Origin: Prochlorococcus sp. RS04 | GTDB lineage: Bacteria > Cyanobacteriota > Cyanobacteriia > PCC-6307 > Cyanobiaceae | Reading direction: 5' to 3' | Assembly (NCBI RefSeq): GCF_001989455.1 | Contig: NZ_CP018346.1 | Span: 992,001-1,056,000 of the forward strand | DNA: 64,000 nucleotides | Shown: piece by piece, positions 36,220 to 45,235 of the stretch | Layout of the letters: each line of letters begins with the position of its first letter | Position numbering within the stretch: position 1 is the stretch's first letter | Translations under genes and position numbers: made by a program | Notes under the pieces: generated by a model | Told to the model about the DNA's origin: nothing | The model's database searches: none | Seen by the model: the letters and a program-made list of their open reading frames with translations, nothing else

Positions 36220-37128
36220 ATGTCCTTTTACTATTTAAGTCAGGAGATGGGTCTAGCCTTAAATGATATTTTAAGGAGAGTATGCTCTCATGATAAAGAT
36301 TTTTCAAGAGAAGATATTTCGATAACTTGGATTAATTATAAAAGTGAAAATAAAAGTGTATTTAAAGGTTTTGGAACTGGCATTAATAACAAAAAAATGG
36401 TTTACCCTGCCAGCATAGTCAAGTTAGTTTATGGCCTTGCGGCATTTTATTGGATTAAAAAAGGAAGTTTATTATTATCAGATGAAATTATTGATGCTGT
36501 AGGGAAAATGTTGTCTTTCTCTAGTAATAATGCAACAAGCTTTTTAATTGATTTACTTACTGGAACAACAAGTGGCCCTCGTATTGAAGGCGAATTATGG
36601 GAAAATTGGAAATACCAAAGAAGTATAATAAATGATTGGCTACATGATTTAAATTGGGAAGAATTGGTTGGTATAAATTGCTGTCAGAAGACTTGGGATG
36701 ATGGGCCATTTGGTCGTGAGAAAGAATTTTATGGATATGATAATAAAAATAGAAACGCTATGAACTCTGATTCAGCTGCAAGGGTTATGGAGGAAATTAT
36801 GATTCATATTGATTATCGAGAAAATAATTTAAATTTGCGAAGTTTTTTAAAAAGAAATTTAAATAAAGTTGTTCTTAAAAACGATTCTTTTAATCAAATA
36901 GAAGGTTTTTTGGGTGAAGGATTACCAGAAAGCATTAATCTTTGGAGTAAAGCAGGCTTAATGTCTGAAGTTAGACATGATTCTGCTTGGTGGATTAATA
37001 ATCAATCTCTACAAACTTTATTAGTAGTTTTTTGTAATGGAGAAAAATATTCCAAAGATTCTTCCCTTTTACCGTTTATAGCAAAAGAAGTATACGATTT
37101 TAATAAGAGATATACTATTGAGGACTAA
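36220..37128 (+). CDS. Class A beta-lactamase-fold serine hydrolase
   Basis: The 302-residue protein has the SxxK motif PASIVKL with Ser65 and Lys68 and an SxN-like SSNNAT around residue 106, with the nearby KMLSFSSNN helix. A late WSKAGL near residue 245 could serve as the KTG-like box. This fits the beta-lactamase/D,D-peptidase (PBP-like) fold. No signal peptide is seen, so periplasmic export is uncertain. A peptidoglycan-related or other amidase/esterase role is inferred, not shown; antibiotic hydrolysis is not implied. It overlaps a convergent gene by 4 bp. Confidence 0.75.
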   Translation: MSFYYLSQEMGLALNDILRRVCSHDKDFSREDISITWINYKSENKSVFKGFGTGINNKKMVYPASIVKLVYGLAAFYWIKKGSLLLSDEIIDAVGKMLSFSSNNATSFLIDLLTGTTSGPRIEGELWENWKYQRSIINDWLHDLNWEELVGINCCQKTWDDGPFGREKEFYGYDNKNRNAMNSDSAARVMEEIMIHIDYRENNLNLRSFLKRNLNKVVLKNDSFNQIEGFLGEGLPESINLWSKAGLMSEVRHDSAWWINNQSLQTLLVVFCNGEKYSKDSSLLPFIAKEVYDFNKRYTIED

Positions 37129-37337
37129 AGTGAATCTTCTAAGAAATTAGAATCTAATTTGTCAGTATAGGCTTCATAAGGCAACATCATTACTTCTGCA
37201 AAATCTAAATCATTCATAATCCATTCTCTATATTCAGCCAATAAACTTTTTCTATCTTCATTATCTAATTCATAAATGCGCAACGCTGTATCTTTAAAAT
37301 TTTCTTTAATTAAATTTTCAATTTCTTTCCTCTTCAT
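37125..37337 (-). CDS. Small acidic conserved hypothetical protein
   Basis: The 70-residue protein is acidic and predicted helical (ELDNEDRKSLLAEYREWIMNDLDF). It has no recognised domain, signal or membrane segment. It starts 1 bp after the stop of the recombinase-like gene on the same strand, strongly suggesting translational coupling. Its stop overlaps the convergent serine hydrolase stop by 4 bp. An acidic partner that modulates a DNA-binding protein is one possibility, offered as inference only. Confidence 0.6.
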   Translation of the reverse strand: MKRKEIENLIKENFKDTALRIYELDNEDRKSLLAEYREWIMNDLDFAEVMMLPYEAYTDKLDSNFLEDSL

Positions 37338-37338
37338 T

Positions 37339-38013
37339 TTATGCTAGTTCTCCTTCCAAAATTACTCTTCTTATTGTTGACAAAGCAATTCCTGTTTGTG
37401 ATCTGATTGATCGATAAGAATATCCTTCATTACGCAATCTGATTACTAAAGATTCTTTTAGAGGACTTATTTTGGGCCTTCCTCCCAAATTATTTCCAGA
37501 TAATTTTCTGCGTAATAATTGTTCTTTTTTTCTTTCACCTAAACTTTTGTCTTCTAAATTATCTAATTCATATAAAATCTTAAAAATTGAAGAATTTGCA
37601 TTAGAAGATTCATTAGCAGCAAAAAAACCAGTCAAAGTTCGCAATTGGATATCCTTATTAATAAGTTTATTTATGGTAATCAAACATTCTTGTTTATTTT
37701 TAAATGCTCGATCAAGCTGAGTTATTATTAATTGATCGCCTTTTGATAAGGAATTTATAGCTTTATTGAGTTGGGGTTTGATTTCTTCATCTAAACTTAT
37801 AAATTCAGAGAACACTAAACTGCAGCCCTCTTCCTTCAAAATTTTTATTTGTTCTTCTAAATATTCATATTCGTTATGAGTAGCTCTAGCATAACCTATT
37901 GCTTTAGAGTTTTTACTTTTTTCCGATAATAAAATACGTTTTCTTTTGAATTTAAAAGTCAATGTTTTATTACATATATTTTTTACTGTATCAAAAAATA
38001 TTAAAAAAAACAC
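37339..38013 (-). CDS. Serine-recombinase-family protein with altered active site
   Basis: The 224-residue protein aligns by eye with Tn3/gamma-delta-type resolvases: a catalytic domain from AIGYARATHNEYEYLEEQ (about residue 38), the core ITQLDRAFKN at about 97-106, and a Hin-like helix-turn-helix at the end (GYSYRSIRSQTGIALSTIRR). The nucleophilic Ser of YARVST is Thr45 here. The gamma-delta Arg45 and Arg71 equivalents appear as Lys (Arg71 equivalent Lys104); Arg43 and Arg101 are kept. The true start may be internal, since the first 30 residues look unrelated. No inverted repeats or partner transposase were seen. It may act only as a DNA-binding protein. Confidence 0.7.
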   Translation of the reverse strand: MFFLIFFDTVKNICNKTLTFKFKRKRILLSEKSKNSKAIGYARATHNEYEYLEEQIKILKEEGCSLVFSEFISLDEEIKPQLNKAINSLSKGDQLIITQLDRAFKNKQECLITINKLINKDIQLRTLTGFFAANESSNANSSIFKILYELDNLEDKSLGERKKEQLLRRKLSGNNLGGRPKISPLKESLVIRLRNEGYSYRSIRSQTGIALSTIRRVILEGELA

Positions 38014-38307
38014 TTTTTAGTACAAAATAAAGCTGTTATGATCAACTTTTTAGCCATATTTTTAAAGTTAATGTGTTCTGATATCTATATTAAAAATAAC
38101 GTTATGAAATCTGATTCAATTTTAGTTAATGAAACAAGAACGTTGTGTAATGAGTAAATCTAATTAAAAAATTTTCTTAATTGCAGAAGGATTAGTTGAA
38201 TTCATTTATTTATTTACTTCTGTTGAATGAGCTTCCTCTTTGAAATTATAAATAGTTAATTCATCTTGTTTTTAGTAAAATAAAATTACAGGTCAAGCAG
38301 ATTTAAT

Positions 38308-39201
38308 GTGACTAATAATACTAATAGTTTAATTTCAAAACCTGAATGGTTAAGGGTCAAAGCTCCACAAGTTGAGCGAATTGGTAATACTGCAAATTTA
38401 TTAAATGATTTAAATCTCAATACAGTATGTCAAGAAGCAAGCTGTCCAAATATCGGCGAATGTTTTGCTAGTGGAACTGCAACTTTCCTCATAATGGGCC
38501 CTGGTTGCACTAGGGCATGTCCATATTGCGATATTGATTTTGATAGATCTAAGAGAGACTTAGACCCAACTGAACCATATCGTTTAGCTGAAGCTGTTTT
38601 TAGAATGAAGCTTAAGCATGTTGTAATCACATCAGTTAATAGAGACGATCTTGAGGATGGTGGCGCATCTCAATTTTTTCAATGTGTTCATCAAATAAGA
38701 GAAAAATCTCCTGAAACTACTATTGAGCTTCTAATACCTGATCTTTGCGGCAACTGGAAAGCGCTTGAAAAAGTTCTTGATTCAAATCCAAATGTTTTAA
38801 ACCACAATATTGAGACTGTGTCTTCGCTATATAAAAAAGTAAGACCTCAAGGCAAATATGAAAGAACTCTTGAGTTGCTTAAAAGAACCAGAGACTATTC
38901 TCCCAAAATTTATACAAAGTCAGGCTTCATGCTTGGTTTAGGGGAAAAAGACGAGGAGGTCTTAAGTCTGCTTAAGGATTTAAAAAGTAATTTCGTTGAT
39001 ATTGTTACTATTGGCCAATATTTATCTCCTGGCCCTAATCATTTACCTGTTAAAAGATTTGTAAGTCCTTCAAAATTTAACTACTTTAAAGTGTTCGGGG
39101 AAAAAGATTTAAAATTCATGCAAGTAGTTAGTTCTCCTTTAACTCGTAGTAGCTACCATGCTGAAGAAATTCAAAAACTTATGAAAAAGTATCCAAGATA
39201 G
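38308..39201 (+). CDS. lipA: Lipoyl synthase
   Basis: LipA is a radical SAM enzyme that inserts two sulphurs into protein-bound octanoyl groups of 2-oxoacid dehydrogenases and the glycine cleavage H protein. The 297-residue product has the auxiliary-cluster cysteines Cys41, Cys46 and Cys52 ([12 protein letters not shown]) and the radical SAM cysteines Cys67, Cys71 and Cys74 (CTRACPYC). It ends with the conserved RSSYHAEE serine motif. The start is GTG. The 294-bp upstream gap shows no supported gene. It is convergent with the YciI-like gene. Confidence 0.97.
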   Translation: MTNNTNSLISKPEWLRVKAPQVERIGNTANLLNDLNLNTVCQEASCPNIGECFASGTATFLIMGPGCTRACPYCDIDFDRSKRDLDPTEPYRLAEAVFRMKLKHVVITSVNRDDLEDGGASQFFQCVHQIREKSPETTIELLIPDLCGNWKALEKVLDSNPNVLNHNIETVSSLYKKVRPQGKYERTLELLKRTRDYSPKIYTKSGFMLGLGEKDEEVLSLLKDLKSNFVDIVTIGQYLSPGPNHLPVKRFVSPSKFNYFKVFGEKDLKFMQVVSSPLTRSSYHAEEIQKLMKKYPR

Positions 39202-39207
39202 TTATAT

Positions 39208-39501
39208 TCATTTATTTGGATCAACCCACTCATTTAATTTCCATTCAACTAGATCATTTTTAATCATTGGATCATTCTTAATTATTTTTAGTGCATTTCT
39301 ATAGTTATTCATCTCAAGAATAAGTAATCCGCCGTCACCCGGCCTATTTAACTCATCTACCAAAAATCCACTTTTTATATTAATTCCCTGTGTTTTTAAT
39401 TTTTTTACCCAATCAATATGTTCGTTAATTATTTTACGTTTTAAATCATTATTAATTAAGTATTCTTTTTTTATAATTTCAGTTTTTACAAAGAAAGGCA
39501 T
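39208..39501 (-). CDS. YciI-like (YCII) family protein
   Basis: This 97-residue protein fits the YCII fold, a small ferredoxin-like dimer with a conserved His-Asp pair; here HIDWVKKLKTQGI near residue 28 and GGLLILEMNNYRNALKIIKNDP near residues 53-75. YCII proteins are often proposed as enzymes or regulators but their reaction is not settled. Its ATG directly abuts the gltB stop without a spacer, indicating coupled translation with Fd-GOGAT. Whether it works in nitrogen metabolism is inference. Confidence 0.78.
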   Translation of the reverse strand: MPFFVKTEIIKKEYLINNDLKRKIINEHIDWVKKLKTQGINIKSGFLVDELNRPGDGGLLILEMNNYRNALKIIKNDPMIKNDLVEWKLNEWVDPNK

Positions 39502-42500
39502 TTACATTTTTTTTATACCAAGCATCTCTTCTTCGCTTGGGGGAACAATTAATTTGAAAGTACTCTTAAAATGAGACCAATTTTCAATTATTTTGGCAGC
39601 CTTTAAGCTATTTGTTTTTGCTTGATATTCTCTAAGAATTTCCAATAAGATATTTTCCTGTTTGGATGAAGTTATTTGATGAATGCTTACTATTTCTTTA
39701 TTTACTTTGTTACTTAAATCATTATTTTCATCGATTATAAAAGCTATTCCACCGGTCATGCCTGCACCAATATTCCTTCCTGTGGAACCTAGTATAACTA
39801 CTTTCCCACCAGTCATATATTCACAACAATGATCACCTGCTCCTTCTGTTACCGCTGTAGCACCACTATTTCTAACCGCAAATCTTTCTCCCGATTTTCC
39901 TAATGCAAATAATTTTCCACCTGTTGCTCCATAAAGACAGGTGTTTCCTAAAATAACTTGTTCGGAGGAGATTTCATTTATTTTTGGTGGAATAATTGTG
40001 AGTATGCCTCCATTCATTCCTTTACAAACATAATCATTAGCTTCTCCGATTAATTGAACATTCATTCCCTTCAATAAAAAGGCACCAAAGCTTTGTCCTG
40101 CATATCCTTTGAAATTTAAGTTGATTTTGCCTTTGAAGCCAGTGTTGCCATGAAGTTCTGCGATTTCGCCTGATATTTTCGCACAAACACTTCTATCGGT
40201 ATTTTTTATCTCAATTTCTTTGTTTAATATTTCGTGATTTTTAATTGAATCTATAAATTTAGTATCAGACAAAAACTCGTCTTCTAATACAGAACCATTA
40301 CTATGGGCAGTTTTTAAGTGTTTTAACCATGATCTATCAGTGGTTGAGTGTTCATTTACTAAAGAAGAAAGATCAATATTAGAAGTTTTTGGAAGATCGA
40401 TATTTCTTGCAGAAAGAAATTCTTGATTACCAATCAGTTCTTCCATATTAGAGACACCGATACTACTCATAATCTGTCTTACTTCTTCAGCAATATACAA
40501 GAAAAAATTGACGACATTTTCTGGAATACCTTTAAATCTTTTTCTTAATTCTTCTTTTTGTGTGGCAACTCCAACAGGACACTTGTTTGTATGACAAACC
40601 CGAGCCATTATGCATCCTTCAGCAATCATCGCTACAGAACCAAAACCGTATTCTTCAGCGCCTAGTAAAGCTGCAATAACTACGTCCCAGCCTGTTTTAA
40701 GACCTCCATCAGTTCTCAAAATTACTCTTTCGCGTAAGTTATTCTCTAAGAGAGATTTATGAACCTCAGCAACACCAAGTTCCCATGGTAAACCTGCATG
40801 TTTAATAGAACTCAGGGGTGAAGCACCTGTACCTCCGTCATGGCCTGATATTTGAATTACATCTGCATTAGCTTTGCTTACTCCAGCAGCAATAGTGCCT
40901 ATACCAATTTCAGAAACAAGTTTAACGCTTACTTTCGCTTTTGGATGAACTTGATGTAAGTCGTGGATAAGTTGAGCTAAATCTTCAATTGAATAAATAT
41001 CATGATGCGGGGGAGGAGATATTAAAGCTACCCCAGGTTTACTATTTCTTAGTTTTGCGATGTAAGAATCAACTTTTGGACCAGGTAATTGTCCCCCCTC
41101 TCCGGGTTTTGCACCTTGAGCCATTTTAATTTCGAGTTGTTTACCACTTCTTAGATATTCAGGTGTAACTCCAAACCTTCCTGATGCTATTTGTTTAATA
41201 GCTGAGCATGCGGTGTCTCCATTCTCTAAGCCTTTAATAAATGGCAACGTCGCTGACTGAGTATTTTCATCGATATCATTTAAAACATTAAAACGAGCTG
41301 GATCTTCTCCTCCTTCTCCACTATTACTTTTTCCACCAATTCTATTCATTGCAACTGCTAAAACTTCATGCGCTTCTCTGGATAAAGCACCTAAACTCAT
41401 TCCCCCTGTACAGAACCTTTTGCAAATTGATTCAACACTTTCAACTTCCTCTAATGGAATACTTTTTCTTGTTGAATTAATTGTTAGTAAATCTCTAAGA
41501 GATGTTGTCGGTCTATTACTAATAAGTTTTTTGTAAGTTTCAAAATGATCGTATCCTGGTCCTTGTTTTACCGCTGAATGTAAAACCTTGGACATCTCTG
41601 GGTTATTGGAATGATATTCTCCATTATTTCTAAATTGTACAAATCCTAAAAATTCTAATTTCTTTATATCGATCTCTGGATAGGCTTTCGTATGTATTGA
41701 AAGTGTTTCATTAGTTAATTCTTTTAGTGTTATGCCTGCTATACGACTTGTTGTGCCATCAAAGGCAATTTTTATTAAGTCAGATCCAAGGCCTACAGCT
41801 TCAAAAATTTGTGCACCATGGTAACTAGATAAAAGTGAGATGCCTATTTTTGAGAGAATTTTTCTTAGACCGTCTTCTAAAGCTTTTTTAATATTTTCTT
41901 GAACATCAACTGTTGATAATGGATTTATTTTTTTGCTATCAATGAGTTTTTGTGTTTTTGGATGTTTTAACCAGTGTCTACCTGCTTCGAAGGTCAACCA
42001 AGGGCAAACTGCACTTGCTCCATATCCAATTAAACAAGCTAAGTGATGTGTGCTCCAGCATTGACCAGTCTCAATTATTAGAGAAGCTTTTAGCCTGATT
42101 TCTTTTTTAAGAAGATAATGATGAATTGCTCCAACAGCAAGTAAAGGAGGTATAAAAGTCTTTTTAGGATTAATTCCCTTATCAGAAATGATAATTAAAG
42201 AGCAACCTTCTTTTATAGACAGCTCACTCTGTTTACAGATTGCTTTTAATTGGTTCTCCAAGCCTTCAATACCTTCTTCTAAATCAAACAAACTTGAAAT
42301 TGTCTGTGATTTAATTTTTGATTTTTTGATGGAAATGAGTTCTACCTCATTAAGAATCGGACTTTGTAAATGAACAAAGGGTTTAGCATCTTTAATTTCA
42401 AATGGTGTACATCTTTCTCCTAGATGCATCTCTAAACTCATTACAAGTTTTTCTCTCAGAGGGTCAATAGGAGGATTAGTAACTTGCGCAAATCTTTGCT

Positions 42501-44073
42501 TAAAGTAGTCGTATAAAATATGTGGCTTAGATGAAAGAACTGCTAATGGGATGTCATCGCCCATGCAATATGTAGGCTCTTTAGCTAATGAAGCCATTGA
42601 ATCTAAGATAAGGTCATTATCTTCCGCTGAAAACCCGTATGCAGTTTGTTGTTGCAACAACTCAAGGTCTTTTAGTTTGCAGTCTTTAACCCATTCATTA
42701 TTTTCAATTTTGATAGTTCTATTACTGAAAAGATTTTTATAATCATGCCTTTGAGCGGCTTCAGATTTTACTTCCCAATTTCTTAGGATTCTATTCTGAT
42801 GAAAATCAACTGCCAACATTTGTCCTGGTCCTAATCGCCCTTTTTCTATTACTCTTTCTTCTTCAAGATCTACTACTCCTGTTTCAGAACCCATTATTAC
42901 AAAACCATCATTTGTGACTGAATATCTTGCTGGTCTTAGGCCATTTCTATCAAGCGTTGCTCCGACAAAATTTCCATCAGCAAATACAAGGAGTGCTGGA
43001 CCATCCCAAGCCTCTTGCAGGCTTGCAGAATATTCATAAAAAGCTTTTATATCATCTCTCTGCTCAAGTTCTGGTTGATCTCTAAATGCTTCAGGAACAA
43101 GTTTTAATAATGAGTCAGTAATGGGCTGACCTGAACGAATATTGATTTCAAGGGTTGCATCAAGATTTGATGAATCACTTTTGTTTACATCTACAATAGG
43201 CTTGATTTCATTAGATAACTCTCCCCAAAAATCATCTATATGTGTTTCTGAAGCCTTAGCCCAGTTGATATTACCTAAGAGAGTATTTATTTCGCCATTA
43301 TGACCCAAAAATCTCATGGGTTGAGCTAGCGGCCATTTTGGAAGTGTATTAGTACTAAATCTACGATGATAAACAGAAAATGAAACTTTAAAACTCTCTT
43401 CTTTTAGATCTTGATAAAACTCGGATAATATTTCAGAGCGAACCATACCTTTATAAACAACTGTTTGAGAACTTAGTGAGGCAAAATAAAATTCACAATC
43501 CCCAACATCATTTTTAAAAGTTTCTCTTATTTTTTTCTCAATTCTTTTCCTTAATTGAAATAAAAGCCTTTCAACATCCTGATGATCTTTTTTAGCTATA
43601 TATAAAATCCACTGACAGATGAATGGAGCATTTGCTTTAGCTAAAGGACCTAAGATTTCATAATTAACAGGTACTTTTCTCCAAGATGTTTTGTTGACTT
43701 TTAATTTTTCTGCTTCTTGATCACATATCGATTTGCATAATTCAATTTTTTCTTGTTTATTAGGCATAAAAATCATGCCTAAACCTCTATTAGACTCTTG
43801 ATTATTTTTTAGATTAATTTTTTCTTCTAGATATCCCCATGGAATTGAACATAAAATTCCCGCTCCATCTCCTGAATCACTATCTCCTCCACAACCTCCT
43901 CTATGTTCCATGCAGTTAAGCCCTTTAAGGGACTGTTTAAGGATCCAATTGCTTTCGACCCCTTTAATATTTGCTATGAAACCAACTCCACACGCATCTT
44001 TCTCCCCAATTATTCCATTTGGGGAATAACTATCTTGATATGGGCCAACGATTCTTTTGATACTCTCTCCCAT
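39502..44073 (-). CDS. gltB: Ferredoxin-dependent glutamate synthase
   Basis: Fd-GOGAT transfers the amide of glutamine to 2-oxoglutarate using reduced ferredoxin, the main entry of nitrogen into glutamate with GlnA. The 1523-residue product has an Ntn-type glutaminase with nucleophile Cys28 after a 27-residue propeptide (EKDACGVGFIA). It also has an FMN/synthase domain (SPLSSIKHAGLPWELGV) with the [3Fe-4S] cysteines of CIMARVCHTNKCPVG, and the C-terminal beta-helix (GGK, GATGGKLF and related repeats). No separate gltD is next to it, supporting the ferredoxin type (symbol glsF in some genomes). Upstream is the divergent rpsL promoter. Confidence 0.97.
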   Translation of the reverse strand: MGESIKRIVGPYQDSYSPNGIIGEKDACGVGFIANIKGVESNWILKQSLKGLNCMEHRGGCGGDSDSGDGAGILCSIPWGYLEEKINLKNNQESNRGLGMIFMPNKQEKIELCKSICDQEAEKLKVNKTSWRKVPVNYEILGPLAKANAPFICQWILYIAKKDHQDVERLLFQLRKRIEKKIRETFKNDVGDCEFYFASLSSQTVVYKGMVRSEILSEFYQDLKEESFKVSFSVYHRRFSTNTLPKWPLAQPMRFLGHNGEINTLLGNINWAKASETHIDDFWGELSNEIKPIVDVNKSDSSNLDATLEINIRSGQPITDSLLKLVPEAFRDQPELEQRDDIKAFYEYSASLQEAWDGPALLVFADGNFVGATLDRNGLRPARYSVTNDGFVIMGSETGVVDLEEERVIEKGRLGPGQMLAVDFHQNRILRNWEVKSEAAQRHDYKNLFSNRTIKIENNEWVKDCKLKDLELLQQQTAYGFSAEDNDLILDSMASLAKEPTYCMGDDIPLAVLSSKPHILYDYFKQRFAQVTNPPIDPLREKLVMSLEMHLGERCTPFEIKDAKPFVHLQSPILNEVELISIKKSKIKSQTISSLFDLEEGIEGLENQLKAICKQSELSIKEGCSLIIISDKGINPKKTFIPPLLAVGAIHHYLLKKEIRLKASLIIETGQCWSTHHLACLIGYGASAVCPWLTFEAGRHWLKHPKTQKLIDSKKINPLSTVDVQENIKKALEDGLRKILSKIGISLLSSYHGAQIFEAVGLGSDLIKIAFDGTTSRIAGITLKELTNETLSIHTKAYPEIDIKKLEFLGFVQFRNNGEYHSNNPEMSKVLHSAVKQGPGYDHFETYKKLISNRPTTSLRDLLTINSTRKSIPLEEVESVESICKRFCTGGMSLGALSREAHEVLAVAMNRIGGKSNSGEGGEDPARFNVLNDIDENTQSATLPFIKGLENGDTACSAIKQIASGRFGVTPEYLRSGKQLEIKMAQGAKPGEGGQLPGPKVDSYIAKLRNSKPGVALISPPPHHDIYSIEDLAQLIHDLHQVHPKAKVSVKLVSEIGIGTIAAGVSKANADVIQISGHDGGTGASPLSSIKHAGLPWELGVAEVHKSLLENNLRERVILRTDGGLKTGWDVVIAALLGAEEYGFGSVAMIAEGCIMARVCHTNKCPVGVATQKEELRKRFKGIPENVVNFFLYIAEEVRQIMSSIGVSNMEELIGNQEFLSARNIDLPKTSNIDLSSLVNEHSTTDRSWLKHLKTAHSNGSVLEDEFLSDTKFIDSIKNHEILNKEIEIKNTDRSVCAKISGEIAELHGNTGFKGKINLNFKGYAGQSFGAFLLKGMNVQLIGEANDYVCKGMNGGILTIIPPKINEISSEQVILGNTCLYGATGGKLFALGKSGERFAVRNSGATAVTEGAGDHCCEYMTGGKVVILGSTGRNIGAGMTGGIAFIIDENNDLSNKVNKEIVSIHQITSSKQENILLEILREYQAKTNSLKAAKIIENWSHFKSTFKLIVPPSEEEMLGIKKM

Positions 44074-44172
44074 AGATTATTTAATTCTATTTAGTTATTT
44101 ATGTATTCCTATTATAAAAATAAATATGAAAATAAATCTAAAGATAATGAATATTTACCAAAGAATTTTAAT

Positions 44173-44198
44173 TTGACAAATTTTAAAAAAAATATAAT
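44173..44198 (+). promoter_or_regulatory. Candidate promoter of the str operon
   Basis: TTGACA at 44173-44178 and TATAAT at 44193-44198 are both perfect consensus hexamers, but the spacer is only 14 bp. A second -10-like TATGAT at 44230-44235 lies closer to the rpsL ATG at 44269. Either or both could serve; only transcript mapping would decide. Confidence 0.4.
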
Positions 44199-44268
44199 TA
44201 AAAACTTTTAGTTCGTGCTCGTAAAAGGTTATGATAATAAAATATTTATTTTTATCTAAGTTTAATAG

Positions 44269-44643
44269 ATGCCCACCATCTCACAATTAGTAGGTTCAGA
44301 AAGAAAACGTCTGACAAAGAAAACAAAATCTCCTGCATTAAAAGCTTGCCCTGAGAGAAGAGGGGTATGTACAAGAGTCTATACATCAACACCAAAGAAG
44401 CCAAATTCAGCTTTGAGGAAAGTTGCTAGGGTTAGATTAACTTCTGGTTTTGAGGTAACTGCTTATATTCCTGGGATTGGACATAATTTGCAAGAACATT
44501 CTGTAGTACTACTTAGGGGTGGAAGAGTCAAGGATTTGCCAGGAGTTAGATATCATATAATAAGGGGAACTTTAGATACGGCTGGAGTCAAAGATAGACG
44601 TCAATCCAGATCTAAGTATGGAGCAAAAGCTCCAAAAGATTAA
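44269..44643 (+). CDS. rpsL: 30S ribosomal protein S12
   Basis: S12 monitors decoding and is the classic streptomycin-target protein. The 124-residue product contains [27 protein letters not shown], split here by Gly at residue 32, and [15 protein letters not shown] near residues 84-98. The wild-type Lys of TPKKPNS (position 43 in Escherichia coli numbering) is present. It starts the str operon with rpsG 25 bp downstream. Confidence 0.98.
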   Translation: MPTISQLVGSERKRLTKKTKSPALKACPERRGVCTRVYTSTPKKPNSALRKVARVRLTSGFEVTAYIPGIGHNLQEHSVVLLRGGRVKDLPGVRYHIIRGTLDTAGVKDRRQSRSKYGAKAPKD

Positions 44644-44668
44644 TTTGCAAACATCACTTTTTTAAATT

Positions 44669-45139
44669 ATGTCACGTCGTAATGCAGCGGTAAAAAGACC
44701 AGTTCTGCCTGATCCTCAATTTAATAGTCGTCTTGCTTCAATGATGATTTCTCGATTGATGAAACATGGTAAAAAATCTACAGCTCAAAGAATATTGTCT
44801 GATGCGTTTTCTTTAATAAGCGAAAGAACAGGTGGTAATGCAGTGGAATTATTTGAAACAGCTGTAAAAAATGCTACTCCTCTTGTCGAGGTAAGAGCTA
44901 GAAGAGTTGGTGGTGCAACATATCAAGTACCTATGGAAGTGCGCCAAGATAGGGGAACGGCTATGGCATTAAGATGGCTTGTTACATTCTCTCGCGCAAG
45001 AAATGGAAAAAGCATGTCCCAAAAACTTGCTGGAGAGTTGATGGATGCAGCAAATGAAACAGGCAGTGCCGTTAAAAAAAGAGAAGATACTCATAAAATG
45101 GCAGAAGCTAATAAAGCTTTTGCGCATTACAGATATTAA
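44669..45139 (+). CDS. rpsG: 30S ribosomal protein S7
   Basis: S7 nucleates assembly of the small-subunit head and in Escherichia coli represses the str operon. The 156-residue product begins [18 protein letters not shown] and has the signatures [18 protein letters not shown] at residues 75-92 and [15 protein letters not shown]. Length is normal. A 96-bp gap precedes fusA. Confidence 0.98.
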   Translation: MSRRNAAVKRPVLPDPQFNSRLASMMISRLMKHGKKSTAQRILSDAFSLISERTGGNAVELFETAVKNATPLVEVRARRVGGATYQVPMEVRQDRGTAMALRWLVTFSRARNGKSMSQKLAGELMDAANETGSAVKKREDTHKMAEANKAFAHYRY

Positions 45140-45235
45140 TTTCATCAAAAGGCACTTAAGTAGTTTATTATTATTAAAGTTTGCTCATAGGGTGAACTAC
45201 ACTTATCAAAAATTATTTTATTTGGAGCTTTAAAA

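Noticed and set aside
38104-38157. 17-codon frame in the lipA upstream spacer
   Set aside because: It has no ribosome-binding site, hydrophobic segment or recognisable similarity; such frames are common by chance.
44074-44268. NtcA site (GTA-N8-TAC) or glutamine riboswitch before gltB
   Set aside because: No GTA-N8-TAC and no glnA-motif-like conserved sequence were found on either strand of this gap.
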